From NCBI RefSeq assembly GCF_024266585.1, contig NZ_CP100647.1:499001-563000 (forward strand): a stretch of DNA of 64,000 nt, in the 5' to 3' direction. The translations under genes were made by a program, and so were the position numbers. The notes below the pieces were generated by a model, which ran no database searches, was not told the DNA's origin, and worked only from the letters and a program-made list of their open reading frames with translations. Origin of the DNA: Xanthomonas sacchari (GTDB lineage Bacteria; Pseudomonadota; Gammaproteobacteria; Xanthomonadales; Xanthomonadaceae). Position 1 is the first letter of the stretch; every line of letters begins with the position of its first letter. This document shows positions 1 through 8,791 of this stretch, piece after piece.

Positions 1-1913
1 AGATCGCCGACAACCCGGAACCGGCCACCTTCGCCAACACCCTGGAAGCGATGGAGCGCAGCGGCGAGACCCTGACCCGCGTGTCGCGCATCTTCTTCGG
101 CCTGGTCCAGGCCGACACCAACGAGGCCCGCCAGAAGATCCAGGAAGAGATCGCGCCCAAGCTGGCCGCGCACCAGGACGAGATCAGCCTGGATCCGAAA
201 CTGTTCGCGCGCATCAAGAGCCTGTACGACCAGCGCGACACGCTGAACCTGGACCCGGAGCAGAAGCGCCTGGTCGAATACGAATACCAGGAGTTCGTGC
301 GCGCCGGCGCGCAGCTGTCCGACGCCGACAAGGCCACCCTGCGCAAGCTCAACGTCGAAGAGACCACCCTGGCCACGCAGTTCCACACCAAGCTGGTCGC
401 GGCCACCGCCGCCGGTGCCGTGGTGGTGGACGACAAGGCCAAGCTCGACGGCATGTCCGACGGCGACATCGCCTCGGCCGCGCAGGACGCCACCGCGCGC
501 AAGCTCGACGGCAAATACCTGCTGGCCCTGCAGAACACCACCCAGCAGCCGGTGCTGGCCTCGCTGAAGGACCGCGACCTGCGCCTGCAGGTGATGGCTG
601 CCTCGCAGTCGCGCGCCGAGAAGGGCGATGCCAACGACACCCGCCAGACCGTGCAGCGCCTGGCCCAGCTGCGCGCGCAGAAGGCCAAGCTGCTCGGCTT
701 CGACAGCTACGCCGCCTACAGCCTGAGCGACCAGATGGCCAAGACCCCGGCCGCGGCGCTGAAGCTGCTCACCGACACCGTGCCCGCCGCCACCGCCAAG
801 GCGCGCAGCGAGGCCGCGGAGATGCAGAAGGTGATCGACGCGCAGAAGGGCGGCTTCAAGCTCACCGCCGCCGATTGGGACTTCTACGCCGAGCAGGTGC
901 GCAAGGCCAAGTACGACCTCGACGAAGCGCAGATCAAGCCGTACTTCGAGCTGGACAATGTGCTGCAGAACGGCGTCTTCTACGCCGCCAATCAGCTGTA
1001 CGGCATCACCTTCAAGGAACGCACCGACATCCCCACCTACCACGACGGGATGAAGGTCTATGAAGTGTTCGACAAGGACGGCAAGTCGCTGGCGCTGTTC
1101 TACACCGACTACTTCAAGCGCGACAGCAAGTCCGGCGGCGCCTGGATGGACGAGTTCGTGGGCCAGAACGGCCTGACCGGCACCAAGCCGGTGGTCTACA
1201 ACGTCTGCAACTTCACCAAGCCCGCCCCGGGCCAGCCGGCGTTGCTGAGCTTCGACGACGTCACCACCATGTTCCACGAGTTCGGCCATGCGCTGCACGG
1301 CATGTTCTCCAACGTGAAGTACCCGACTCTGGCCGGCACCGCCACCTCGCGCGACTTCGTCGAGTTCCCCTCGCAGTTCAACGAGCACTGGGCGTCGGAT
1401 CCGAAGGTGTTCGCGCACTACGCCAAGCACTACCAGACCGGCGAAGCGATGCCGGCCGACCTGGTGGAGAAGATCAAGAAGTCGCGTACCTTCAACCAGG
1501 GCTATGCCACCACCGAGTACCTGTCGGCGGCGCTGCTGGACCTGTCCTGGCACACCCTGCCGGCCGACGCGCCGTTGCAGGACGTGGACAAGTTCGAGAC
1601 CGACTCGCTGAAGAAGTACAAGGTGGACCTGGCCGACGTGCCGCCGCGCTACCGCACCACCTATTTCGACCACATCTGGGGCGGCGGCTACTCGGCCGGC
1701 TACTACGCCTACTTCTGGGCGGAAGTGCTCGACGACGACGCCTTCCAGTGGTTCAAGGAGCACGGCGGCCTGACCCGCGCCAACGGCGACATCTTCCGCG
1801 CCAAGATCCTCTCGCGCGGCAATACCGAAGACCTGGCCACCCTGTACCGCGACTTCCGCGGCAAGGACCCCAGCGTCGAGCCGCTGCTGGAAAACCGCGG
1901 CCTGACCAACTGA
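1..1913 (+). CDS. dcp: M3 family oligopeptidase / peptidyl-dipeptidase (5' end outside window)
   Basis: This is a zinc metallopeptidase of family M3 (thimet oligopeptidase/Dcp type), which degrades short peptides. The frame is open to the left edge, so the start and probably a signal peptide lie outside the window; an internal ATG at 51 is not the true start. The zinc motif HEFGH is encoded at 1275-1289. The downstream conserved block GGGYSAGYYAYFWAEVLD is typical of Dcp. About 636 residues are visible, against roughly 680-720 for full-length Dcp. Whether it is the periplasmic or cytoplasmic paralogue cannot be decided without the N-terminus. A strong terminator follows 30 bp after the stop. 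Confidence 0.9.
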   Translation, partial: IADNPEPATFANTLEAMERSGETLTRVSRIFFGLVQADTNEARQKIQEEIAPKLAAHQDEISLDPKLFARIKSLYDQRDTLNLDPEQKRLVEYEYQEFVRAGAQLSDADKATLRKLNVEETTLATQFHTKLVAATAAGAVVVDDKAKLDGMSDGDIASAAQDATARKLDGKYLLALQNTTQQPVLASLKDRDLRLQVMAASQSRAEKGDANDTRQTVQRLAQLRAQKAKLLGFDSYAAYSLSDQMAKTPAAALKLLTDTVPAATAKARSEAAEMQKVIDAQKGGFKLTAADWDFYAEQVRKAKYDLDEAQIKPYFELDNVLQNGVFYAANQLYGITFKERTDIPTYHDGMKVYEVFDKDGKSLALFYTDYFKRDSKSGGAWMDEFVGQNGLTGTKPVVYNVCNFTKPAPGQPALLSFDDVTTMFHEFGHALHGMFSNVKYPTLAGTATSRDFVEFPSQFNEHWASDPKVFAHYAKHYQTGEAMPADLVEKIKKSRTFNQGYATTEYLSAALLDLSWHTLPADAPLQDVDKFETDSLKKYKVDLADVPPRYRTTYFDHIWGGGYSAGYYAYFWAEVLDDDAFQWFKEHGGLTRANGDIFRAKILSRGNTEDLATLYRDFRGKDPSVEPLLENRGLTN

Positions 1914-1942
1914 TCGGCGCTGCGCCGATCGGGTGTGTCGAG

Positions 1943-1974
1943 AACGGGATGGCCTTGCGGCCATCCCGTTTTTT
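1943..1974 (+). terminator. Rho-independent terminator of the M3 peptidase gene
   Basis: A perfect stem AACGGGATGGCC with loop TTGC is followed by six T residues. It lies 30 bp after the peptidase stop. The A-run at the 5' base of the stem could also make it work from the right, for the gene that reads leftward and ends at 1996. Confidence 0.9.
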
Positions 1975-1995
1975 GTTGGGGGAGGGGGGCGTTTG

Positions 1996-2595
1996 CTAAT
2001 GCAGCCGTTCGCTTCCCGCAGGCGGCGCGACCGGCTCCAGCGTATAGACCGCACGCGCCTCGCGCACGCTGCTGGGCGTCGGTGCGCGCAGTGGCTGGCA
2101 GGCGATCTTCAGAAGTAGCGCACGTATCGCATTCGCTGTATCGCAGAGCGTGTCGTCCATCTTCGGCAACGTCTGCCCAGCGCGTTCGGTCGCGTCGCCG
2201 ACCGCCACCGTCTGCGCGTGGGCCGATACGGTCTCGGCCAGCAGGGTGAGCCGGTCGATCTGCTCTTGCGTGATCCGAAACCCGCTGTCGTCTGCATCCA
2301 GCGCGGCCTCGGTGGTGGCAGGGCGCCCGGCGCTGTACATCGTGTCGATCCGCTGTGCTGGATAAGACAGCACATCCAGTACCACATCCACCTGATCGGC
2401 CAACAGTTCCAGGCACAACGCCAACTCGCCCATGCGCACCTTGGGCTCTGCGGCCCGCTCCTCGGCCTGCGTGCGCGGCTGCGCCAGCCGGGCCAGGAAC
2501 CGCACGTGATCGCGCAGCTTCACCAGCCGGAACTGGCTATCCTCCGGCAGGAAATAGCCGGGCATGTCTTCGTCGTCCAAACGATCGTGCGACAT
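1996..2595 (-). CDS. XAC0095-family protein (function unknown)
   Basis: This 199-residue cytoplasmic protein has the N-terminal block GYFLPEDSQFRLVKLRDHV found in the Xanthomonas XAC0095 family, which lacks an established function. I recognise the family from memory of the motif. The rest is acidic and helical (ELLADQVDVVLDVLSYPAQ), with no catalytic motif or membrane segment. The start at 2595 was chosen because AGGAGG lies 6 bp upstream. The frame stays open to 2766, but that extension only translates the structured leader. The gene converges on the M3 peptidase and may share its terminator. Confidence 0.7.
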   Translation of the reverse strand: MSHDRLDDEDMPGYFLPEDSQFRLVKLRDHVRFLARLAQPRTQAEERAAEPKVRMGELALCLELLADQVDVVLDVLSYPAQRIDTMYSAGRPATTEAALDADDSGFRITQEQIDRLTLLAETVSAHAQTVAVGDATERAGQTLPKMDDTLCDTANAIRALLLKIACQPLRAPTPSSVREARAVYTLEPVAPPAGSERLH

Positions 2596-2797
2596 CGTTG
2601 CCTCCTCGTTCCATGATGAGCATCGCCCGCCACGAATGGCGGACGGGAAGTCGGGAGGTTCGAAACCGCACGTAGCCGGCGGGCGTATTTCCCCGAAGGG
2701 TGTTGTATTAGCCGCCCTCCCGACGCAGGCATCGCGTCGGCTTGCGCTTGCAAAGCATGCAGGCACAAAAAACCCACCGATTTGTCGGAGGTGGGTA
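2596..2797 (-). promoter_or_regulatory. Structured leader upstream of the XAC0095-family gene
   Basis: On the minus strand this stretch begins with a hairpin (ACCCACC paired with GGTGGGT, 2772-2796) followed by six U residues (2772-2767), which looks like an intrinsic terminator. It continues with GC-rich, pairable segments (GGGAGGGCGGC, CGCCCGCCGGC, GGCGGGCG) up to the ribosome-binding site. A terminator about 170 nt before the start suggests attenuation or a short leader RNA. The layout recalls leaders of small phage-type genes, but I cannot assign an RNA family. Confidence 0.45.
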
Positions 2798-3265
2798 CCG
2801 CTACGTGAGGAGTTTCGACGCTCCTTGGATCAAGAGTGCGACTGGCTGATGAGCGTGTCAATAGTGGAGATGAAGGATCTTCTGCTGTGAATCCGACCAT
2901 CTCGCTTTGCGCTGGTTGCCACCTTTCGAGCTGCCTACGCGGCATTGAAAGCTAACGTGGCTTTCCATCCTCGCCAGCTTAAGATTCCTTGGCAACTGGA
3001 CGCCTCCTCCTCTGCTCGCTGGAGTGGTCACTGGTAGGCAGACTTGAGATCAATGCCCTAAGCTTGTCCACGACGGGCAAAGCAGCGCCGAGCAGTCGAC
3101 GGACGACCGCTTGGCGCATGGTCGTCAGGCGGGGATCCTCGCAGGCGAAAAAATCTTACGCCTGTCTCAGAATTTGCAACAAAGACCAGTAAGATTGGCG
3201 GCGCCAAGGAGCTGGATACACCGGCTGCCGGCACTACAACTCAATCGATGCTCAAGGACGAAGCT
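2798..3265. other. Gene-free stretch before the RHS gene
   Basis: I see no convincing gene here. Short open frames lack ribosome-binding sites and typical codon use. Base composition drops below that of the neighbouring genes between about 2830 and 3190. It probably carries the promoter of the RHS gene. Confidence 0.5.
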
Positions 3266-6200
3266 ATGCCGAACCCCCGCGTTCGTGCCTCTCGCCGTTT
3301 CGGCGGTGCTTGCCTGCTGCTGCTCGCCGGCGCGCTGGCGACATTCCCCAGTTTTGCCGTGACCCCGAAGCGCCAGTATGGCCCTCCGTATTCGGCTGGC
3401 TCGCACTCCTTTCCGACCGTCAATGCCGCGGTCCAGTATCTTTATGACAGCGCCTACGCGTTTTGCAGTTCGCAACCCGGCTGTGTGCAACCCAGCATGT
3501 CGGCGTCCTACAGCGACGGGTATGCCGCAGCGACGGTGTATCAGAACGGCCATTGGTGGGGCTATGTCTACGCCAACGACAACATCGCCGGCGAGGGGCA
3601 GCCGGTCAAGAACACGGGCAGCTGCAACACCATGTGCACCGGTGGGCTTGGCCAGGTCGGCGACAACACTGGCCCGCATGGCAGCAGTGGCAACGCGGCG
3701 CTGAAGCAAGGTGGCGTGAACCGGGGAACCGCCTTCGAAGGCGATCCGATCAACACGGCCACGGGCAACATGTTTCGTCAGGACACTGACTACGATTCTC
3801 CGACTTGGCTGACGCTGCGCCGGTTCTACAACAGCAAGACCTTTGTGTCCTCGGTCGCCATGGGCAATCAGTGGCGCCACTCCTTCGAGCGCACTCTGGA
3901 TCTGCTGTTGTCGCCGAACAGCGTGGACGGCAGTCGCATCGATGTCCGCCGGCCGGACGGCGGGCTGGAGCGATTCCGCCCAAGCAACGGAGCATGGGTC
4001 ACGGACCCGGACATGCCCGACACGCTGACCGAGCGCCGCGACAGCGCTGGGGTATTGTTGGGCTACTCGCTGGCGGTCGCGGCTACGCAGCAGACCGAGC
4101 TTTACGACACCGCCGGCCAACTGCGCTCGGTGTTTGATCGCATGGGCCAGACGGTGCTGACCCTGGAATATAGCGACCTGCCGCCTGTGCCGGGCACCAA
4201 GCCGCCGCCGAACCTGCTGCAGCGGGTCACCGACGCCAGCGGCCGCTCGCTGAGTTTCGCTTACGACAGCAACAACCGTTTGGCCACCGTCACGTTGCCG
4301 GACGGCGGCACTTTGACCTATGGCTACGACACCACCGGCAATCTGACCTCGGTGCAGTATCCGGACGGAAAGACGCGCCAATACGTCTACAACGAGGCCT
4401 CGCTCACCTCCAACAAGAGCCAGCCGACGGCGCTGACCGGCGTCATCGACGAAAAGGGCGTGCGCTTCGAAACTACGAGCTACGCCAGCAACGGCAAGGC
4501 GATCTCTTCCAGCTTCGCCGGCAATGTCGATGCAACCACGGTCGCCTATTCGGCCTCTACCTCCAACTGGGGCACCCCGGCCACGGTGACCTCACCACTC
4601 GGCACGCAGGTCTACCTGACCTACACCGACAGCGGCTACGGCTCGCTCAAGCCGACCGGCGCAGGTAGCGACTGTGGCCAACAGTGCAACCAGCCGTGGA
4701 AGGCACTGACTTACGACGATAACGGGTATCCGGCATCGAGGACCGACTTCAAAGGCACGGTCACCAAGACCACCTATGCCGCCGGCGGCCTGCTGACCCA
4801 GCAGGTCGATGCATCCGGCACCGCGCAGCAGCGCACAACGAACACTACTTGGAATGCCAGCCTGCGCGTGCCGCTGACCCGCACGGTGCTTGATGCCGCT
4901 GGCAAGACCGTCGGCAAGACGGCTTGGGCCTACAATGCCCGCGGTCAGCAGACGGCGCGTTGCGACATCGATCCAGGCGTGTCCGCGGCCGCCAGTTACA
5001 CCTGTGGCAGCGCCGCGAAGGCACCCACCGGTGTGCGCCAGTGGCTGACCAGCTACTGCGACACCGTGGACGGCACGCAGTGCCCACAAATCGGCCTGGT
5101 GCTGAGCAAGGACGGCCCGCGCACAGACGTGGCGGATACCATCACCTACCGCTACTACCTGACCGCCGACGAATCCGGCTGTGCCACTGTCGGCGGCGCC
5201 TGCCATCGCGCTGGGGACCTGTATCAGGTCATCGATGCCCTGGGTCGGGCCACGACCTATGTGGCCTATGACCGCAATGGGCGCCCGACGCGCGCCCAGG
5301 ATGCCAACGGCCTGATCCGAGACCTGACCTACACGCCGCGTGGCTGGGCGGCATCGAGCACGCTGCGTGCGAACGCGGATGGCACGCCGTCCGACCAGGA
5401 CCAGACGACGGTCGTGGCCTACGATGAGGTAGGGAATGTCAAAAAGGTGACCGACCCCGACGGCACGTTCGTCACCTACGATTACGACGCTGCGCATCGC
5501 TTGACCGACGTGACCGATGGCGCTGGTAACAACATCCATTACACGCTGGATCCGTCGGGCAACCGAGCCAAGGAAGACACCAAGGACGCGTCCGGCACGC
5601 TGAAGCGCACGCTGTCGCGGATCTACAACAAGCTTGGCCAGTTGGCGACGCAGGCCACTGCCGAATCCGATCCGACCGATTTCAGCTATGACGTCAACGG
5701 CAACGTGCAACTGGTGACCGACGCGCTCAAGCGCAAGACTCAGGCCGACTACGACCCGCTCAACCGGGTCAAGCAGACGATTCAGGATGTGGGCGGCATC
5801 GCTGCCAAGACCCAGTTCGACTACGACGCGCTGGACCGCATCGCGAAGGTCACCGATCCCAAGGGCCTGGCTACGGTCTACCAATACAACGGCCTGGGCG
5901 ACCTGCTGAAGCTCACCAGCCCAGACACGGGCGTGACCAGCTACACCTACAACAGCGCCGGCAACATGGTCACGCAGACCGACGCGCGTGGAACCAAGAC
6001 CAGTTACCTCTACGATGCGCTGGGGCGATTGGCCAAGGCCACTTATGCCGACAAGGCGCTGATCGCCACCTACACCTACGATGCCAGCCAGAACGTGTGC
6101 GCGGCCGGGGAAACGTTCGCGCTGGGCCGTTTGAGCAGGCTGCAGGACGGCAGCGGCACGACCCAGTATTGCTATGACTGGTTTGGGCGCGTGGTGCGCA

Positions 6201-7831
6201 AGGTGCAGACCACCAACGGAAAGGCGTTCGCGCTGCGCTACGCCTACACCAAGGGCGACCGCCTCAGCCGGGTGACCTATCCGGACGGCGCGGTGGTGGA
6301 TTACGTGCGCAACGCGCTGGGGCAGGCGACGGAAGTGGGCGTCACGCCCGCCGGCGGCGCGCGTCAAAAACTGTTGAGCGGCGCGACTTACTACCCGTTC
6401 GGCCCCAGCGCTGGCTGGGCCTATGGCAATGGCAGGCCATTGCAGCGCGTGCTGGACAAGAACTACCGCCCGCTGGCGATCCAGGACGGTCGCAAGGATG
6501 GCCTGAACATCGGGTTCGGCTTCGACCCGGCAGGCAACCTCACTGCGCTGACCACGCCCGGCAACACCGCACCCGTGGTGAAGTTGGGCTACGACAACCT
6601 GGGCCGGCTGACCGCCTTCAAGGATGGTCCGACCGGCACGCTGATCGACGGCTACAGCTACGACGCCACCGGCAACCGGCTCAGCGCCCAGGTCAACGGC
6701 ACCACGCAGACCTACAGCTATCCGACCGACAGCCACCGCCTTGCGAGCGTGGCCGGCACCACGCGCAGCTACGACGCTATCGGCAATACCACGGCCATCG
6801 ATGGCACGGCCCGCACGTTCGCCTACGACGCGACGGGGCGCCTGAGCCAAGCCACGCGCAACGGCACGTTGGCGATGGAGTATCGCTACAACGAGTGGGC
6901 CGAGCAGGTGCGGCGCTTCCTCGGCACCACCAATACCTACACCGTCTACGATGAAGCCGGCCACTGGATCGGCGACTACGACACCAACGGCAAGGCGCTG
7001 CAGCAGGCGATCTGGCTAGATGGCCTGCCGGTGGGCGTGCTGGTGGGGGCCGCGCTGAACTACGTGCAGCCGGACCATCTGGGTGCGCCACGGGCGGTGA
7101 TCGACCCGGCGCGCGACGTCGCAGTCTGGACCTGGGACATCAAGGGCGAAGCGTTCGGCAACACGCCGCCGGACCAAGATGCGGATCGCGACGGCGCGGC
7201 GTTCGTGTTCGGGATGCGTTTTCCGGGGCAGCGGTATGACAGCGCTACGGGGCTCAACCAGAACTACTTCCGGGACTATGACACGAGCACTGGACGATAT
7301 GCGCAGAGTGATCCGATCGGCCTGAGTGGCGGCGCCAGCACTTGGGCATATGTTGAATCCAGCCCATTGATGTTTTCTGATCATATGGGGCTTGAGAAGG
7401 ACCAAGCGTGCGTGGCTAGCTATACGACTACTGGTGCTATCTGCGGAGGGGTTGTTGGTTACTACGGCAGCGGTGTAGCTGGGGCGATTGGCGGTGGATT
7501 TGTATGTGCACCAGCAGGTCCTGGCGCCGCGGCATGTGCAGCAGGTGGAGCAATGGCCGTTAGTCCTGCTGGAGGAGCACTTGGCTCCATCGTTGGTGGT
7601 GTCACCGGGCATGCCATCGGCAATGCAATGTGTCCGGATGAACCCGAGGATAGAGAAAACGTTTGTGAAGAAAATCTGCAGCGAGATCTGGTGACGTGCA
7701 AAGCTCTCGGACGACGCGGAGGAAGGTCCTCCTATGCAATATGTGAACGCCAAGCAATGCTTCGCTATGGAAACTGCTTAAGCGGGCGCGACGAAGGGAT
7801 TGACGCACCTTTGCCACCTTGGAGAATGTAA
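3266..7831 (+). CDS. RHS/YD-repeat protein with a variable C-terminal tip (candidate polymorphic toxin)
   Basis: This 1521-residue protein has a signal peptide (hydrophobic core LLLLAGALA, cleavage near residue 31). Long YD repeats of the form YDxxGNLTxxxxPDGxxxxYxY follow. The conserved RHS core (FPGQRYDSATGLNQNYFRDY, then GRYAQSDPIGL) starts near residue 1315. After DHMGLE the sequence becomes a glycine-rich segment and then a Cys-rich tip with paired CxxxLxxDLxxC and CERQAMLRYGNCL motifs. Such tips are usually the toxic or effector part; the activity of this one is unknown. The ATG at 3266 has AAGGA 7 bp upstream, unlike the ATG at 3248. The tip region is poorer in GC than the core. The stop overlaps the start of the next gene. 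Confidence 0.9.
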   Translation: MPNPRVRASRRFGGACLLLLAGALATFPSFAVTPKRQYGPPYSAGSHSFPTVNAAVQYLYDSAYAFCSSQPGCVQPSMSASYSDGYAAATVYQNGHWWGYVYANDNIAGEGQPVKNTGSCNTMCTGGLGQVGDNTGPHGSSGNAALKQGGVNRGTAFEGDPINTATGNMFRQDTDYDSPTWLTLRRFYNSKTFVSSVAMGNQWRHSFERTLDLLLSPNSVDGSRIDVRRPDGGLERFRPSNGAWVTDPDMPDTLTERRDSAGVLLGYSLAVAATQQTELYDTAGQLRSVFDRMGQTVLTLEYSDLPPVPGTKPPPNLLQRVTDASGRSLSFAYDSNNRLATVTLPDGGTLTYGYDTTGNLTSVQYPDGKTRQYVYNEASLTSNKSQPTALTGVIDEKGVRFETTSYASNGKAISSSFAGNVDATTVAYSASTSNWGTPATVTSPLGTQVYLTYTDSGYGSLKPTGAGSDCGQQCNQPWKALTYDDNGYPASRTDFKGTVTKTTYAAGGLLTQQVDASGTAQQRTTNTTWNASLRVPLTRTVLDAAGKTVGKTAWAYNARGQQTARCDIDPGVSAAASYTCGSAAKAPTGVRQWLTSYCDTVDGTQCPQIGLVLSKDGPRTDVADTITYRYYLTADESGCATVGGACHRAGDLYQVIDALGRATTYVAYDRNGRPTRAQDANGLIRDLTYTPRGWAASSTLRANADGTPSDQDQTTVVAYDEVGNVKKVTDPDGTFVTYDYDAAHRLTDVTDGAGNNIHYTLDPSGNRAKEDTKDASGTLKRTLSRIYNKLGQLATQATAESDPTDFSYDVNGNVQLVTDALKRKTQADYDPLNRVKQTIQDVGGIAAKTQFDYDALDRIAKVTDPKGLATVYQYNGLGDLLKLTSPDTGVTSYTYNSAGNMVTQTDARGTKTSYLYDALGRLAKATYADKALIATYTYDASQNVCAAGETFALGRLSRLQDGSGTTQYCYDWFGRVVRKVQTTNGKAFALRYAYTKGDRLSRVTYPDGAVVDYVRNALGQATEVGVTPAGGARQKLLSGATYYPFGPSAGWAYGNGRPLQRVLDKNYRPLAIQDGRKDGLNIGFGFDPAGNLTALTTPGNTAPVVKLGYDNLGRLTAFKDGPTGTLIDGYSYDATGNRLSAQVNGTTQTYSYPTDSHRLASVAGTTRSYDAIGNTTAIDGTARTFAYDATGRLSQATRNGTLAMEYRYNEWAEQVRRFLGTTNTYTVYDEAGHWIGDYDTNGKALQQAIWLDGLPVGVLVGAALNYVQPDHLGAPRAVIDPARDVAVWTWDIKGEAFGNTPPDQDADRDGAAFVFGMRFPGQRYDSATGLNQNYFRDYDTSTGRYAQSDPIGLSGGASTWAYVESSPLMFSDHMGLEKDQACVASYTTTGAICGGVVGYYGSGVAGAIGGGFVCAPAGPGAAACAAGGAMAVSPAGGALGSIVGGVTGHAIGNAMCPDEPEDRENVCEENLQRDLVTCKALGRRGGRSSYAICERQAMLRYGNCLSGRDEGIDAPLPPWRM

Positions 7832-8094
7832 TGGATAATTCAAATAATGTTAAAAAACGTCGTGCGTTATTGATTTCAATTTTTGATAATGATGACTCCC
7901 TTCGCGTGGATTTGGATGATGTTGTAAGTGACGGAACATTAGGTGAGATTTGGAAGAAAAAAGAGCATGTGACGAACAAGGATATTTCCGTCGGTGAGTT
8001 CGATAGCCTGTCTTTTGACGAAAAGGAGTTGGCTGATTTCGGATATTTCGTGATGGCGCGATTGTATGCATATAGGTCTCGTGGTGAGAACTAG
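7831..8094 (+). CDS. Small acidic protein coupled to the RHS gene (candidate immunity protein)
   Basis: This 87-residue protein starts at the ATG of a TAATG overlap with the RHS stop, with GGAG 6 bp upstream, so translation is probably coupled. It is acidic in its central part (DNDDSLRVDLDDV) and has no signal peptide, fitting a cytoplasmic immunity protein for the RHS tip. Its DNA is strikingly AT-rich for this genome (for example 7831-7915), which points to transfer. I do not recognise its family; the immunity role is inferred from position, size and composition only. Confidence 0.75.
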   Translation: MDNSNNVKKRRALLISIFDNDDSLRVDLDDVVSDGTLGEIWKKKEHVTNKDISVGEFDSLSFDEKELADFGYFVMARLYAYRSRGEN

Positions 8095-8105
8095 TCGTCA
8101 CATCA

Positions 8106-8480
8106 TTGCTGTCGTTTTGCTTTTTTGGTGACTGTAAAGAAACGAGGTCGATTCGCTGGTGGGAGTGGTTTGGGCTCGCGGGGTTTTCCGACAAAGTGGC
8201 TAAGAAAACAGAATTTCAGCGGGCCGCGGGCAAGCTTATCTCTGCCATTCAAAAGGAATGGGGCGAGGAGCTTGGTGAGAAAAATGCGGATTTCTCGGAA
8301 GATGTTATGAATGCTGCGCACGACATCCTGCAATGTAGGAGCTCTGAAAAATTAAGAGACATGTTGGGTGGGAAGAACGTTAGACAGCATCTGGGGGATG
8401 TTTGGGTGCAGCGGCATCCCAGTGTGAAGCCCGCCATTGCGGAATTGGAACGAGTCGTTGCTGCTGACTTGGGGGCATAA
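8106..8480 (+). CDS. Hypothetical protein downstream of the RHS/immunity pair
   Basis: An open frame of 124 codons from a TTG, with no good ribosome-binding site and no ATG nearby. A shorter product from an internal GTG is possible, or it may be the remains of another tip or immunity module. The predicted sequence is Trp-rich at the N-terminus (RWWEWFG) and then helical and charged, without known motifs. Composition is intermediate between the AT-rich immunity gene and the GC-rich neighbours. It ends directly before the signal peptidase remnant in the same frame. Confidence 0.5.
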   Translation: MLSFCFFGDCKETRSIRWWEWFGLAGFSDKVAKKTEFQRAAGKLISAIQKEWGEELGEKNADFSEDVMNAAHDILQCRSSEKLRDMLGGKNVRQHLGDVWVQRHPSVKPAIAELERVVAADLGA

Positions 8481-8666
8481 CAGGGCGGGGGGCTGACACT
8501 GCGATGGGCGCGCTTACCGCCCGGCAAGCTGCTGGTCACGGGCGATCATCGCGGCGACAGTTTCGATGGCCGCTATTTCGGCTTCGTCGATGCTGACAGC
8601 GTCTATGGCAAGGCGCTGGCGGTGCTTTACCGCCGCGGTGAGGGATTCGAGTGGGCGCGGCTGTAG
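8481..8666 (+). pseudogene. C-terminal remnant of an S26 signal peptidase
   Basis: The frame ending at the TAG at 8664-8666 reads LPPGKLLVTGDHRGDSFDGR, then YFGFVDADSVYGKALAVLYR. This matches conserved box D of type I signal peptidases (GDNxxNSxDSR) and the following C-terminal strand. There is no start codon and no catalytic Ser or Lys region: a TAA lies immediately upstream in frame, where the unrelated ORF ends. It is therefore a truncated gene, probably cut when the RHS/immunity DNA arrived. It was identified by reading the translation. Confidence 0.75.
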
Positions 8667-8692
8667 GGCGCGGCTAACGACGAGGGAACATG

Positions 8693-8766
8693 CTCCGTAG
8701 GAGCGGCTTCAGCCGCGACGGGCATTCCTTGTAACGCCTGTCGCGGCTGAAGCCGCTCCTACGGAG
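8693..8766. repeat. Inverted REP pair (GCGGCTTCAGCCGC type)
   Basis: Two REP units face each other as a long inverted repeat. CTCCGTAGGAGCGGCTTCAG begins the left arm and its complement ends the right arm, with a short unpaired centre. It belongs to the GTAG-headed xanthomonad REP class, probably mobilised by a RAYT transposase elsewhere. It lies between a remnant and an oppositely oriented gene and could act as a transcript end. Confidence 0.85.
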
Positions 8767-8791
8767 GCAACCTGCTGGTGCCGCTGTGCAG

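Noticed and set aside
4592..6964. A 790-codon open frame on the minus strand across the RHS gene
   Set aside because: It is the antisense of the YD repeats. Its sequence is a Val/Gly/Ala/Arg-rich mirror without motifs, and the plus-strand frame has clear domains.
7819..7830. Earlier ATG start for the candidate immunity gene
   Set aside because: It would add four residues (MENV) inside the RHS reading frame; the ATG at 7831 has GGAG at good distance and overlaps the RHS stop in a TAATG arrangement.
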